Positions 1-6,286 of a stretch of 10,349 nucleotides of DNA are shown piece by piece. Below the pieces are notes generated by a model, which worked only from the letters and a program-made list of their open reading frames with translations, was not told where the DNA came from and made no database searches. The position numbers and the translations under genes are program-made. The stretch's first letter is position 1; each line of letters opens with the position of its first letter. This stretch comes from Bacteroidales bacterium UBA5621 (GTDB lineage: Bacteria > Bacteroidota > Bacteroidia > Bacteroidales > VadinHA17), in NCBI GenBank assembly GCA_002424525.1, contig DIKJ01000058.1, forward strand, positions 13,146-23,494, written 5' to 3'.

Positions 1-142
1 TACCCATTCCATCGCCAATGAACAAAATTATATTTCTGGGTGCCTTTTCGGGAGCTTCAGTACTATGAACATTTCTGAAGGAACAGGCTGTGAGAACAAA
101 GAAAGATAAGCCGATGATGTATGTAAAAGATCTGAAACGCAT
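1..142 (-). CDS. Alkaline phosphatase, lipoprotein, N-terminal fragment (runs off left edge)
   Basis: Only the first 47 codons are in the window, starting at an ATG at 142-140. Residues 1-20 form a lipoprotein signal: basic residues R2 and R4, a hydrophobic stretch, then the lipobox LTAC with the acylated Cys at 20. After a short linker, residues 37-47 read NIILFIGDGMG, the hallmark first metal-binding motif of the alkaline phosphatase family. In that family the Asp of IGDGM (D44 here) ligates the active-site metals. The family hydrolyses phosphomonoesters outside the cytoplasm to release phosphate. The gene lies 67 bp downstream of a same-strand nucleotidase, so the two may act in sequence on nucleotides. 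The family call rests on one motif plus the signal, but that motif is very characteristic. The rest of the protein, including the catalytic Ser, is not visible. Confidence 0.85.
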   Translation of the reverse strand, partial: MRFRSFTYIIGLSFFVLTACSFRNVHSTEAPEKAPRNIILFIGDGMG

Positions 143-199
143 AAATTTATAGTTTAATTAATTGGACACAAAAGAACTCATTTTAATCATAAACATAAC

Positions 200-224
200 A
201 AAAAAAAGGCTAATTTGTTGAGCC
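200..224 (-). terminator. Possible weak intrinsic terminator after the nucleotidase gene
   Basis: Read on the minus strand, GGCT (224-221) can pair with AGCC (211-208) across a 9-nt loop. Eight T residues follow at once (207-200). The stem overlaps the nucleotidase stop codon. A 4-bp stem is short for an intrinsic terminator, so this may only attenuate read-through into the alkaline phosphatase gene. Confidence 0.3.
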
Positions 225-1979
225 AAAGAGAAGTTTTCTTTCCCTGAGAGCAGCGGGTGTCACCCATTTTTCCGGCACGATCTTCCAGTTATCCAGTGCA
301 AGGGGATGTATCTTTTTTTTCTCCCCGAGATACTTCATGATATAATATCTCAGGTCCCTGTCGGTTGAAGATCTCAGTCTTTCCATGAGCTCTTCCCTGG
401 TCACTCCTGCTCCTTCAGCGAAATGCCCTCCGCCGCCGCTGGCACGGTATGAATTGACAGCAACAAGGTAACGTTCACTCTCTTTGAATGATTTGCCGTT
501 GGAAAAAGAGCTTATAGCAACCCTGTTTCCTTCCTTTTTGCTTACATCGACTATGTAATCAATACCGGCAGCGGAGTCAAAATTGTATGGCAGGTTCAGC
601 AACCAGGCTTTGCCGTTTATCAGTTCAGGCTTTCCATCCTTTCCCACACGCAGCTTAAGGAGCAGATCCCCGGGGCCTTCCATGGTATTGAGCCAGCCTG
701 AATAGGAGTATTCGAGATACTTCCTTATCTCTTCGCCTGTCATTTCCAGGGTATATAGCATGTTCTCGTAACGGTAGAGCTTGAACATATCAGCTACTGT
801 GATTTCCCCTTCGTCAATCCTTACATCAAAGGAGAGTGGTGCTGTAAAAGAGAGGTCCGCTCCTGACAGATCCAGCTGTACTGAGTGGATCAGATCAACG
901 AATGCGGAGGATCCGAAATATGAATCCCTTGTTGAGATCGGTGCGGAGGCAGTTGCAATAACTTTACTTACATATTCATATACAGCTTTATGGCTGGAAG
1001 CAAATTTTTCAGTAAACGCCGGGTCGGGTTTAAAACCATCTGTATTGATTATTTTCCCTGATAATATTTTTTTCGCATTCTTTCGCCGTCCCGAGACGAA
1101 TACCACATCGGCCTGAGCAAGTTTTTCACCCCGGCTTCCTCCGTTAAGGATCAGCAGGGTATCGCCTGCCCGGTTGATAAATTTCTCATTTGCTGTCCTG
1201 TGATCGTGTCCGTTGAAGATTATGTCAAATCCGGGGACATTGTATGCCACCGATGCTGATCCGTCCTCGTGCTGACCGGAATCAAGGTCAGAAGTATCCC
1301 AACCGGAATGAAACAGCCCTACAACAAGATCGGGTTTTTCCTTAAGTATCACGGGCATCCATTTCTGAGCTGCGCTGAGCATATCGGTAAATATCATCCC
1401 ATCGTACAATTCCGGAGGGAGCCAGTCGGGAATGGAAGGTGTTACAAGGCCCAGAACCGCCACTCTGATGCCCTTCTTCTCAATTATGCAGTATGGATTG
1501 AAGTATGGCTCACCTGAACCCGGTTTAACGGCATTGGCAGCAAGAAGGGGGAAGCTATATTCCCTGACAAGCCTGTCGTAGACAGGGTGACCAGCTTCGA
1601 TATCATGATTACCGACAGTACCGGCATCATACCCTGCATAGTTAAGGGCCGCAGGCATGAGGTGCGGAGATGCTGTATCAATAAAGTTGAAATAGTAGAC
1701 CTGTGGTTGCCCCTGGAGATTATCTCCGTTATCCAGTAAAATAAAGTCGCCTTCCTTTTCCCTTAATTCCCTGAAATATGATGAAGCATGGGAAAGTGAG
1801 GAACCCAGAGGCTTTTTCTCAATAAAGTCATAGGGAAGGAGAACTCCGTGCAGGTCCGTTGTGGCGATTATCGTTATTTCCCTCACCTTTCCGGGTGAAC
1901 AGGAAACGAAGAAGAGCGTCAGGATCAATGACATCCCGGCTGAAACGAACATGCGTAATTTTACAAAAGAAATATTCAC
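210..1979 (-). CDS. Lipoprotein 5'-nucleotidase / 2',3'-cyclic phosphodiesterase (UshA/CpdB-like)
   Basis: This is a 589-residue two-domain metallophosphatase that should release phosphate from nucleotides or cyclic nucleotides outside the cytoplasm. The N-terminus (K7, R9, hydrophobic 11-26, FVSC with Cys 27) looks like a lipoprotein signal. The calcineurin-like domain (about 34-300) carries the dimetal ligand motifs: TTDLHG (D42, H44), DNGDN (D83, D86), GNHD (N124, H125), LFHSG (H224) and NGHDH (H258, H260). The C-terminal 5'-nucleotidase domain (about 340-525) has YRYEN (402-406) and the glycine-rich SYRASGGGGHF (510-520). Length fits the family. The start chosen is GTG at 1979, because an in-frame stop lies just upstream (1991-1989). 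An ATG at 1952 (codon 10) is an alternative, but it would remove the basic n-region. Substrate preference (5'-nucleotides or 2',3'-cyclic nucleotides) cannot be told from motifs. The alkaline phosphatase gene follows on the same strand. Confidence 0.93.
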   Translation of the reverse strand: MNISFVKLRMFVSAGMSLILTLFFVSCSPGKVREITIIATTDLHGVLLPYDFIEKKPLGSSLSHASSYFRELREKEGDFILLDNGDNLQGQPQVYYFNFIDTASPHLMPAALNYAGYDAGTVGNHDIEAGHPVYDRLVREYSFPLLAANAVKPGSGEPYFNPYCIIEKKGIRVAVLGLVTPSIPDWLPPELYDGMIFTDMLSAAQKWMPVILKEKPDLVVGLFHSGWDTSDLDSGQHEDGSASVAYNVPGFDIIFNGHDHRTANEKFINRAGDTLLILNGGSRGEKLAQADVVFVSGRRKNAKKILSGKIINTDGFKPDPAFTEKFASSHKAVYEYVSKVIATASAPISTRDSYFGSSAFVDLIHSVQLDLSGADLSFTAPLSFDVRIDEGEITVADMFKLYRYENMLYTLEMTGEEIRKYLEYSYSGWLNTMEGPGDLLLKLRVGKDGKPELINGKAWLLNLPYNFDSAAGIDYIVDVSKKEGNRVAISSFSNGKSFKESERYLVAVNSYRASGGGGHFAEGAGVTREELMERLRSSTDRDLRYYIMKYLGEKKKIHPLALDNWKIVPEKWVTPAALRERKLLFGSTN

Positions 1980-2056
1980 GTCATAAACTTAGCAAAGATT
2001 ATTGGTTCCGGTGTATTAAAAAACATGATAAAGGTCAACTGCTGGTATTTATTGGA

Positions 2057-2064
2057 TATATTTG
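2057..2064 (+). promoter_or_regulatory. Candidate Bacteroidetes -7 element upstream of the NamZ-family gene
   Basis: TATATTTG matches the TAnnTTTG consensus exactly and ends 16 nt before the chosen ATG at 2081. No convincing TTG -33 element lies at the expected distance. If real, transcription would start only about 10-15 nt before the ATG. That argues against a longer N-terminus read from the open frame that extends upstream. Confidence 0.35.
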
Positions 2065-2080
2065 GAATAAAAATATCACT

Positions 2081-3256
2081 ATGGTTCAGTCAGGTCTTGA
2101 TGTCATTGCAGCAGAGCTCCCTGCCGGCCTGAAGGGGAAGAGAATTGGCGTTCTGTGTCATGCTCCCAGCATTACCAGGGATTTTATGCATATCACGGAA
2201 ATCTTTTACAGGAGGAATGACTGCAGGCTGGCCGCTGTTTTCGGGCCACAGCACGGCATCTACGGTCAGACTCAGGACAATATGATTGAGTGGAGAAGCC
2301 AGATACATCCTGTTTATCACGTGCCTCTGTTCAGCCTCTACGGTGAGCACCGCAAGCCGACAAGAGAAATGCTGGGGGAAATTGATGTGCTCATTGCTGA
2401 TCTGCAGGATGTTGGCGCACGGCTTTACACATATGTATGGACACTGAAGCTCTGCATGGAGGCCTGTTCTGAATCAGGGATCCCTGTCTGGGTGCTTGAC
2501 AGGCCGAATCCGGTCGGAAAACTCCCTTTCGACGGCCCTGTGCTTAAAGAAGAATTTTTCACATTCGTTGGGGGGGCGCCTATTCCGCTGTGTCACCGAA
2601 TGACGATGGGTGAGATGGCTTTGATGATGAAGGAGAAATATTTTCCGGCCTGCGAACTTAATATTGTCCGGATGAGAAACTGGAGACGATTTTCTTTGTT
2701 TAACGAGACAGGTCTCCCATGGGTTTTACCCTCCCCGAATATGCCGACTCTACAGACTGCCATTGTTTATCCCGGTACCGTGCTGATTGAAGCGCTCAAT
2801 CTATCGGAAGGAAGGGGAACCACCATTCCTTTTGAACTATTCGGAGCACCTTATATTAATGCCGTCAGGCTCAAATCGATGCTGGATTCGCGAAATATTC
2901 CGGGTTGCGTGTTCAGGATCCATAGTTTCATACCCACGTTCAATAAATTCGCCAGGATTCCCTGTGACGGTATTCAGATACATGTAACGGAGCCGTCGCT
3001 CTACCATCCTGTGGAAACGGCGCTCGAGATTTTTGATGCCATACTGGAGACTACAGAACCCGGGGACCTGAAGTTTAATATGCCGCCCTACGAGTATGAG
3101 TACAGGCTTATGCCGTTCGACATCCTGTCAGGTGATTCCCTGATGAGAACGTCACTTGTCAACAGGTCTCCTGTTATTTTTGAGAAAGAGAGGTGGAGGA
3201 GCGAAATCGGTGAGTTTGAAAAAGAGTTCAGGCATTTTGCCTTTTACCCGGAATGA
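2081..3256 (+). CDS. DUF1343 / NamZ-family exo-beta-N-acetylmuramidase-like protein
   Basis: The protein has 391 residues. Characterised NamZ enzymes cut N-acetylmuramic acid from the non-reducing end of peptidoglycan fragments in cell-wall turnover. Family signatures visible in order are: a Rossmann-like start (KRIGVLCHAPS, 20-30), FGPQHG (54-59) followed by TQDNMIEW, a DVGARLYTY segment, DRPNPVG, PSPNMPT with YPGT, and a LNLSEGRGTT-PFE-GAPYI block. The open frame extends upstream to 1859, but it overlaps the divergent nucleotidase gene and gives no signal peptide. The first sensible Met is at 2081, with a promoter-like element just before it. So the protein appears to lack an export signal, unlike secreted NamZ proteins, and may act on recovered muropeptides in the cytoplasm (inference). 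FGPQHG has Gln where I recall Glu (FGPEHG) in many relatives. Its stop codon directly abuts the stop of the next, convergent gene. Confidence 0.85.
   Translation: MVQSGLDVIAAELPAGLKGKRIGVLCHAPSITRDFMHITEIFYRRNDCRLAAVFGPQHGIYGQTQDNMIEWRSQIHPVYHVPLFSLYGEHRKPTREMLGEIDVLIADLQDVGARLYTYVWTLKLCMEACSESGIPVWVLDRPNPVGKLPFDGPVLKEEFFTFVGGAPIPLCHRMTMGEMALMMKEKYFPACELNIVRMRNWRRFSLFNETGLPWVLPSPNMPTLQTAIVYPGTVLIEALNLSEGRGTTIPFELFGAPYINAVRLKSMLDSRNIPGCVFRIHSFIPTFNKFARIPCDGIQIHVTEPSLYHPVETALEIFDAILETTEPGDLKFNMPPYEYEYRLMPFDILSGDSLMRTSLVNRSPVIFEKERWRSEIGEFEKEFRHFAFYPE
3230..3242 (-). other. Small perfect hairpin near the NamZ / receiver junction
   Basis: AGGCA and TGCCT form a perfect 5-bp stem around a 3-nt loop. 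The hairpin lies inside the last codons of the NamZ-family gene, 14 nt beyond the receiver gene's stop on its own strand. On the receiver transcript it is followed, after a few bases, by CTCTTTTTC, so it might help end that transcript. The stem is short and the T-run is not immediate, so confidence is low. Confidence 0.2.
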
Positions 3257-3643
3257 TCACCCTTTGATAAGCGCCGCGGTCAGCTTGTCAATCAGTTGTC
3301 GCGGAAATATCGGTTTAACGATATAATCATCAAATCCGGAGGCAATTATCTTTTCCCTGTCGCCAAGCAGGCTGAAGGCTGTCTGGGCTATGATCAGTAC
3401 ATTTTTTCTGAATTCCCTGATTTTACGGGCAGATTCGTATCCGTCGATCACAGGCAGCTGAATATCCATGAGTATTACATCAATTCCCTTCTCGTTAAGG
3501 GCAATGTCGACAGCTTCCTGCCCGTCGACGGCATTAAGCAGGATGGCTCCTGTTTTTTCGAGAATCTTATTGAGGTATAACCTGCTCGAAATGTCATCTT
3601 CCACTATCAGGATTATTTTGTCTTTCAGAATGTCATTATCCAT
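3257..3643 (-). CDS. Stand-alone response regulator receiver (CheY-like)
   Basis: The protein is 128 residues, consisting of one receiver domain with no output domain. All key receiver residues are present: the acidic pocket in VEDD (E15, D16, D17), the phospho-acceptor D60 in LMDIQLP, the switch Thr T88 in AQTA, and the invariant Lys K110 in VKP. It should be phosphorylated by a histidine kinase and act by protein-protein contact. No kinase gene is in the window. It lies 11 bp downstream of the GroES-like gene on the same strand, so the two are probably co-transcribed. The sequence resembles receivers of Bacteroidetes hybrid kinases, so it may have arisen from one. Its stop (TGA, 3259-3257) touches the stop of the convergent NamZ-family gene without an intervening base. 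Confidence 0.92.
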   Translation of the reverse strand: MDNDILKDKIILIVEDDISSRLYLNKILEKTGAILLNAVDGQEAVDIALNEKGIDVILMDIQLPVIDGYESARKIREFRKNVLIIAQTAFSLLGDREKIIASGFDDYIVKPIFPRQLIDKLTAALIKG

Positions 3644-3654
3644 AACCGCAAATG

Positions 3655-4038
3655 TTATTCAAAGAGTCCGTCATCTCTGAGGAGAAGTAAGATCGCCGAA
3701 TGTGGCACAACGATATATTTTTCTTTATTGAATTCAATCTCAATGGCACCGGACTGAAGATAAACTGCCTGATCCCCCTCTTTTGGCTGGAGAGGAACGT
3801 ATTTTGGTTCGGTGGACCTGTCTTTCCATGGTTCATCGGCATCGTTAACGGCCGGGATGGGATAACCCGGTCCCACCTTAAGAACATAACCGATCTGGAC
3901 TTTCTCGTTTTCATTCACACCCGGAGGGAGAAAGAGGCCGCTCCTGGTCTTTGACTGCGGAATTTTTGGCTTGATCAGTATCCGGTCGCCGATAACAATC
4001 AATTTCTGAAGGTCCTTTTCGTCCAATAAAACACCCAT
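3655..4038 (-). CDS. GroES-like (Cpn10 family) co-chaperonin variant
   Basis: The protein has 127 residues, against about 95 for normal GroES. It starts at ATG 4038. After an 11-residue extension, the Cpn10 core begins at LIVIGDRILIKPK. A mobile-loop-like segment follows (about 27-46), where SGLFLPPG matches the GGIVL-type loop that docks on GroEL, and then GYVLKVGPG (50-58). Residues about 59-85, rich in Pro and charged residues, look like an insert where GroES has its short roof hairpin. The chain ends with the usual EGDQAVYLQSG and YIVVPHSAILLLL strands. It is not next to groEL, so it is probably a paralogue of the main co-chaperonin. Whether it still caps a chaperonin is unknown. It is the first gene of a probable two-gene unit with the receiver. 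Confidence 0.82.
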   Translation of the reverse strand: MGVLLDEKDLQKLIVIGDRILIKPKIPQSKTRSGLFLPPGVNENEKVQIGYVLKVGPGYPIPAVNDADEPWKDRSTEPKYVPLQPKEGDQAVYLQSGAIEIEFNKEKYIVVPHSAILLLLRDDGLFE

Positions 4039-4057
4039 GTCTGTTATTAATTACTAA

Positions 4058-4065
4058 CAAAAGTA
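4058..4065 (-). promoter_or_regulatory. Candidate -7 promoter element for the GroES-like / receiver unit
   Basis: On the minus strand this reads TACTTTTG, an exact TAnnTTTG match, 19 nt before the ATG at 4038. No good TTG -33 element stands at the usual distance. The expected leader would be only about 10-15 nt long. Confidence 0.45.
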
Positions 4066-4126
4066 TCATTTTTTAGCAAACCCTGTAACCGGGCGGTCAG
4101 AATTAATTAATATTGTGTTGCGAATA

Positions 4127-4156
4127 ATTAAGATGCGAATATATAAAGATCTTAAT
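4127..4156. repeat. Perfect 8-bp inverted repeat just upstream of yigZ
   Basis: ATTAAGAT (4127-4134) and ATCTTAAT (4149-4156) are perfect inverted copies separated by 14 nt. The right arm ends 8 nt before the ATG at 4165. It could be an operator for a dimeric regulator or a hairpin occluding the start region. The arms are AT-rich, so chance occurrence is possible. Confidence 0.35.
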
Positions 4157-4164
4157 CATTGTTA

Positions 4165-4776
4165 ATGAGGGCAGATTCATACAAAACAATAAAAACATAT
4201 TCGCAGGGCGTTTACAAGGACAAGGGAAGCAGGTTTGTAGCTGAGGCTTATCCTGTGGAAGATGCCGGCCAGGTAAAATCGCTGGTTGAGAAAACCAGGA
4301 AAGAGCATCATGATGCAAGGCACCATTGCTTTGCTTACATGATCGGACCGGAGAGGGAGAACCTGAGAGTAAATGATGACGGAGAACCGTCGGGTACTGC
4401 CGGAAAGCCCATTTTGGGGCAAATAAATTCATTTGGCTTAACCAATATCCTCATAATTGTTTCGCGGTATTTCGGGGGCACATTGCTGGGTGTCAGCGGG
4501 CTTATTAATGCTTACAGGAAAGCAGCCGGGTCAGCTATCATGAACGCCGTTATTGTGGAAAAGACTATAACGGATCACTATGAAATTACTTTCCCTTACA
4601 GCTCACTTAACGAAGTAATGAAAATCCTTAAGGAAGAGAATGCCGGTCACTCCGTACGGAAGATTGACCTTATGTGCAGTATCACAGTACATTTCAGATC
4701 GCAGGATGCCGGCAAAATAATTGGCAGGCTTGCGAGGACGGATGGTCTGGAGCACAGGCATATCAGTACCCGCTGA
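4165..4776 (+). CDS. yigZ: YigZ/IMPACT family protein (UPF0029)
   Basis: The protein has 203 residues, matching the usual length of bacterial YigZ. The N-terminal UPF0029/IMPACT domain (about 15-122) shows RKEHHDARHHCFAY (46-58), DDGEPSGTAGKPIL (71-84) and VSRYFGGTLLGVSGL (99-113), which are the conserved blocks of the family. The smaller C-terminal part (about 138-200) fits the DUF1949 ferredoxin-like domain. The eukaryotic relative IMPACT inhibits GCN2 activation. The bacterial role is not well established, though a link to translation or RNA binding has been suggested. The open frame begins at a TTG at 4159, but the ATG two codons later is the better start. It is divergent from the GroES-like gene and 128 bp upstream of pyrB. 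Confidence 0.93.
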   Translation: MRADSYKTIKTYSQGVYKDKGSRFVAEAYPVEDAGQVKSLVEKTRKEHHDARHHCFAYMIGPERENLRVNDDGEPSGTAGKPILGQINSFGLTNILIIVSRYFGGTLLGVSGLINAYRKAAGSAIMNAVIVEKTITDHYEITFPYSSLNEVMKILKEENAGHSVRKIDLMCSITVHFRSQDAGKIIGRLARTDGLEHRHISTR

Positions 4777-4844
4777 ATATCGGGCGAGATGTTAAAAGTT
4801 TTAATTAATTATCAACAAATACCGGAACAATTTCATTTCTTGAG

Positions 4845-4852
4845 TAATTTTG
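4845..4852 (+). promoter_or_regulatory. Candidate -7 promoter element for pyrBI
   Basis: TAATTTTG is an exact TAnnTTTG match in the gap between yigZ and pyrB. No clear TTG -33 lies at the expected spacing. The inferred transcription start (about 4856-4860) falls after the upstream in-frame ATG at 4854. It therefore supports the pyrB start at 4905 and gives a leader of about 45-50 nt. Confidence 0.4.
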
Positions 4853-4904
4853 AATGGTCCATGCAACTCTGTTGGTGAACAGGACCCCTTGCAGATCCAA
4901 ATCT

Positions 4905-5813
4905 ATGAAAAACAAGAGCTTAGTATCAATTGATGATTTAACCACCGATGAGATCCTGAAGGTCCTCAATCTGGCCGAAGGTTTTGAAAAAGAGCCGGTT
5001 CAGAGACTGCTTGAGGGTAAGGTGATTGCCACCCTTTTTTTTGAGCCATCCACCCGTACCAGGCTGAGTTTCGAAAGTGCCGTTAACCGGCTGGGAGGTA
5101 AAATCGTGGGGTTCGCCGAGGCATCCACCAGCAGTGTCACAAAAGGTGAGACACTTAACGACACTATACGGACCGTCAGCAATTATTGCGACCTGATCGT
5201 AATGAGGCATCCGGTTGAGGGTAGCGCAAGGTTCGCCAGCGAAATTGCCGGTGTGCCTGTGATCAATGCCGGCGACGGGGCCAATCAGCATCCGACGCAG
5301 ACACTCCTGGATCTCTATTCGATCCGTAAAACACAGGGCACTCTCGACAATCTCAATATCTTTATGGTCGGGGACCTGAAATACGGGCGAACTGTTCATT
5401 CGCTGATGATGGCAATGTCGAGATGGAACACAACATTCAACTTTATTGCGCCCGACGAGCTTAAGATGCCTGATGAATTCAAGCTTTACCTCGAAAACCT
5501 CGGGCTCAGATACTATGAACACAGTGATTTTACTGATATTATATCAAGAGCCGATATAATTTATATGACACGCGTTCAGAAGGAGCGTTTTTCTGATCCG
5601 ATTGAATATGAAAAGGTAAAGAATGTTTACGTCCTGAAGGATAAAATGCTCAGGAACACAAAACCCAACCTGCGGATCCTTCATCCCCTTCCACGGGTCA
5701 ACGAGATCCATACCGATGTTGACAGGAACCCCAAGGCCTATTACTTTGAACAGGCTCTCAACGGTGTCTACACAAGGCAGGCTATCCTGTGTACATTATT
5801 GGGAATAAAATAA
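4905..5813 (+). CDS. pyrB: Aspartate carbamoyltransferase, catalytic chain
   Basis: The protein has 302 residues and condenses carbamoyl phosphate with aspartate, the committed step of pyrimidine synthesis. Active-site motifs are all present: [15 protein letters not shown] with S49-T50-R51-T52 binding carbamoyl phosphate, the 80s-loop Lys (K80 in SVTKGET), R101 in [10 protein letters not shown]129 and Q132 in [10 protein letters not shown]162 in GDLKYGRT, R223 in TRVQKERF, and the HPLPR loop at 260-264. These correspond to E. coli S52-T55, K84, R105, H134, Q137, R167, R229 and L267/P268. The open frame also allows a start at 4854, adding 17 residues unlike any PyrB. The start at 4905 gives the usual [12 protein letters not shown] beginning and follows a promoter-like element. 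pyrI follows after 14 bp, so the product should form the allosteric c6r6 holoenzyme. Confidence 0.97.
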   Translation: MKNKSLVSIDDLTTDEILKVLNLAEGFEKEPVQRLLEGKVIATLFFEPSTRTRLSFESAVNRLGGKIVGFAEASTSSVTKGETLNDTIRTVSNYCDLIVMRHPVEGSARFASEIAGVPVINAGDGANQHPTQTLLDLYSIRKTQGTLDNLNIFMVGDLKYGRTVHSLMMAMSRWNTTFNFIAPDELKMPDEFKLYLENLGLRYYEHSDFTDIISRADIIYMTRVQKERFSDPIEYEKVKNVYVLKDKMLRNTKPNLRILHPLPRVNEIHTDVDRNPKAYYFEQALNGVYTRQAILCTLLGIK

Positions 5814-5827
5814 TTAGCAAGGGAGTT

Positions 5828-6286
5828 ATGAAAGAGCCAAAACAATTGATGGTTAGCGCAATACAAAACGGGACCGTTATTGATCATGTTCCCGCAAAGA
5901 ATCTGTTCAAGGTTATACAGATACTCGGGCTCGACCACATTGACAATCAGATAACATTCGGGACAAACCTTGAGAGCAAGAAGCTGGGGAGAAAGGCCAT
6001 CATCAAGATCTCCGACAAGTATTTCGAAGATGATGATATCAACAGAATAGCTCTTGTTGCACCCGACGCCAAGCTAAATATCATACGCGACTATGAGGTG
6101 GTGGAAAAAAAGGTGGTGGAGGTGCCTGATGCCATTACGGGTATAGCAAGATGCATGAATCCCCAGTGTATTACCAACTTCGAGCAGGTTACGACACGAT
6201 TCAGGGTGGTCTCTAAGAAAAATGTATCGCTTAAGTGCCACTACTGCGAGAAGATCACCAGTCAGGAGAATATGCAGATAATTTAA
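5828..6286 (+). CDS. pyrI: Aspartate carbamoyltransferase, regulatory chain
   Basis: The protein has 152 residues, almost the same as E. coli PyrI (153). The N-terminal allosteric domain (about 7-97) keeps the nucleotide-binding lysines K60 (AIIKI) and K94 (DYEVVEK), by my alignment to the E. coli chain. The C-terminal zinc domain has the four ligands as CX4C (C109, C114) and CXXC (C137, C140), which join it to the catalytic trimer. It should confer feedback control by CTP and activation by ATP, as in class B enzymes. The start chosen is ATG 5828; the frame opens 13 codons earlier, but that overlaps pyrB. A purine-rich AAGGGAG lies only 2 nt before the ATG, closer than an ideal ribosome site. 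Translation may be coupled to pyrB. Confidence 0.97.
   Translation: MKEPKQLMVSAIQNGTVIDHVPAKNLFKVIQILGLDHIDNQITFGTNLESKKLGRKAIIKISDKYFEDDDINRIALVAPDAKLNIIRDYEVVEKKVVEVPDAITGIARCMNPQCITNFEQVTTRFRVVSKKNVSLKCHYCEKITSQENMQII

Noticed and set aside
781..1517. Plus-strand open frames (about 80-110 codons) inside the nucleotidase gene
   Set aside because: They are antisense to a well-supported gene and have no recognisable motifs.
1859..2080. Upstream extension of the NamZ-family reading frame (74 more codons)
   Set aside because: It overlaps the start of the divergent nucleotidase gene, is basic and unlike the family, gives no signal peptide, and a promoter-like element lies at 2057-2064.
4777..4815. 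AT-rich TTAAAA-G-TTTTAA symmetry after yigZ as a terminator
   Set aside because: The stem is only A-T pairs around a loop of one base, which cannot fold as a stable hairpin without losing pairs.
4854..4904. Longer PyrB start adding 17 residues
   Set aside because: The extra residues do not resemble PyrB N-termini, and the candidate -7 element ends just before this ATG, so the transcript probably starts after it.
4938..5522. 194-codon open frame on the minus strand inside pyrB
   Set aside because: It is fully antisense to a gene with all expected active-site motifs and shows no recognisable domain; it is a shadow of pyrB codon usage.
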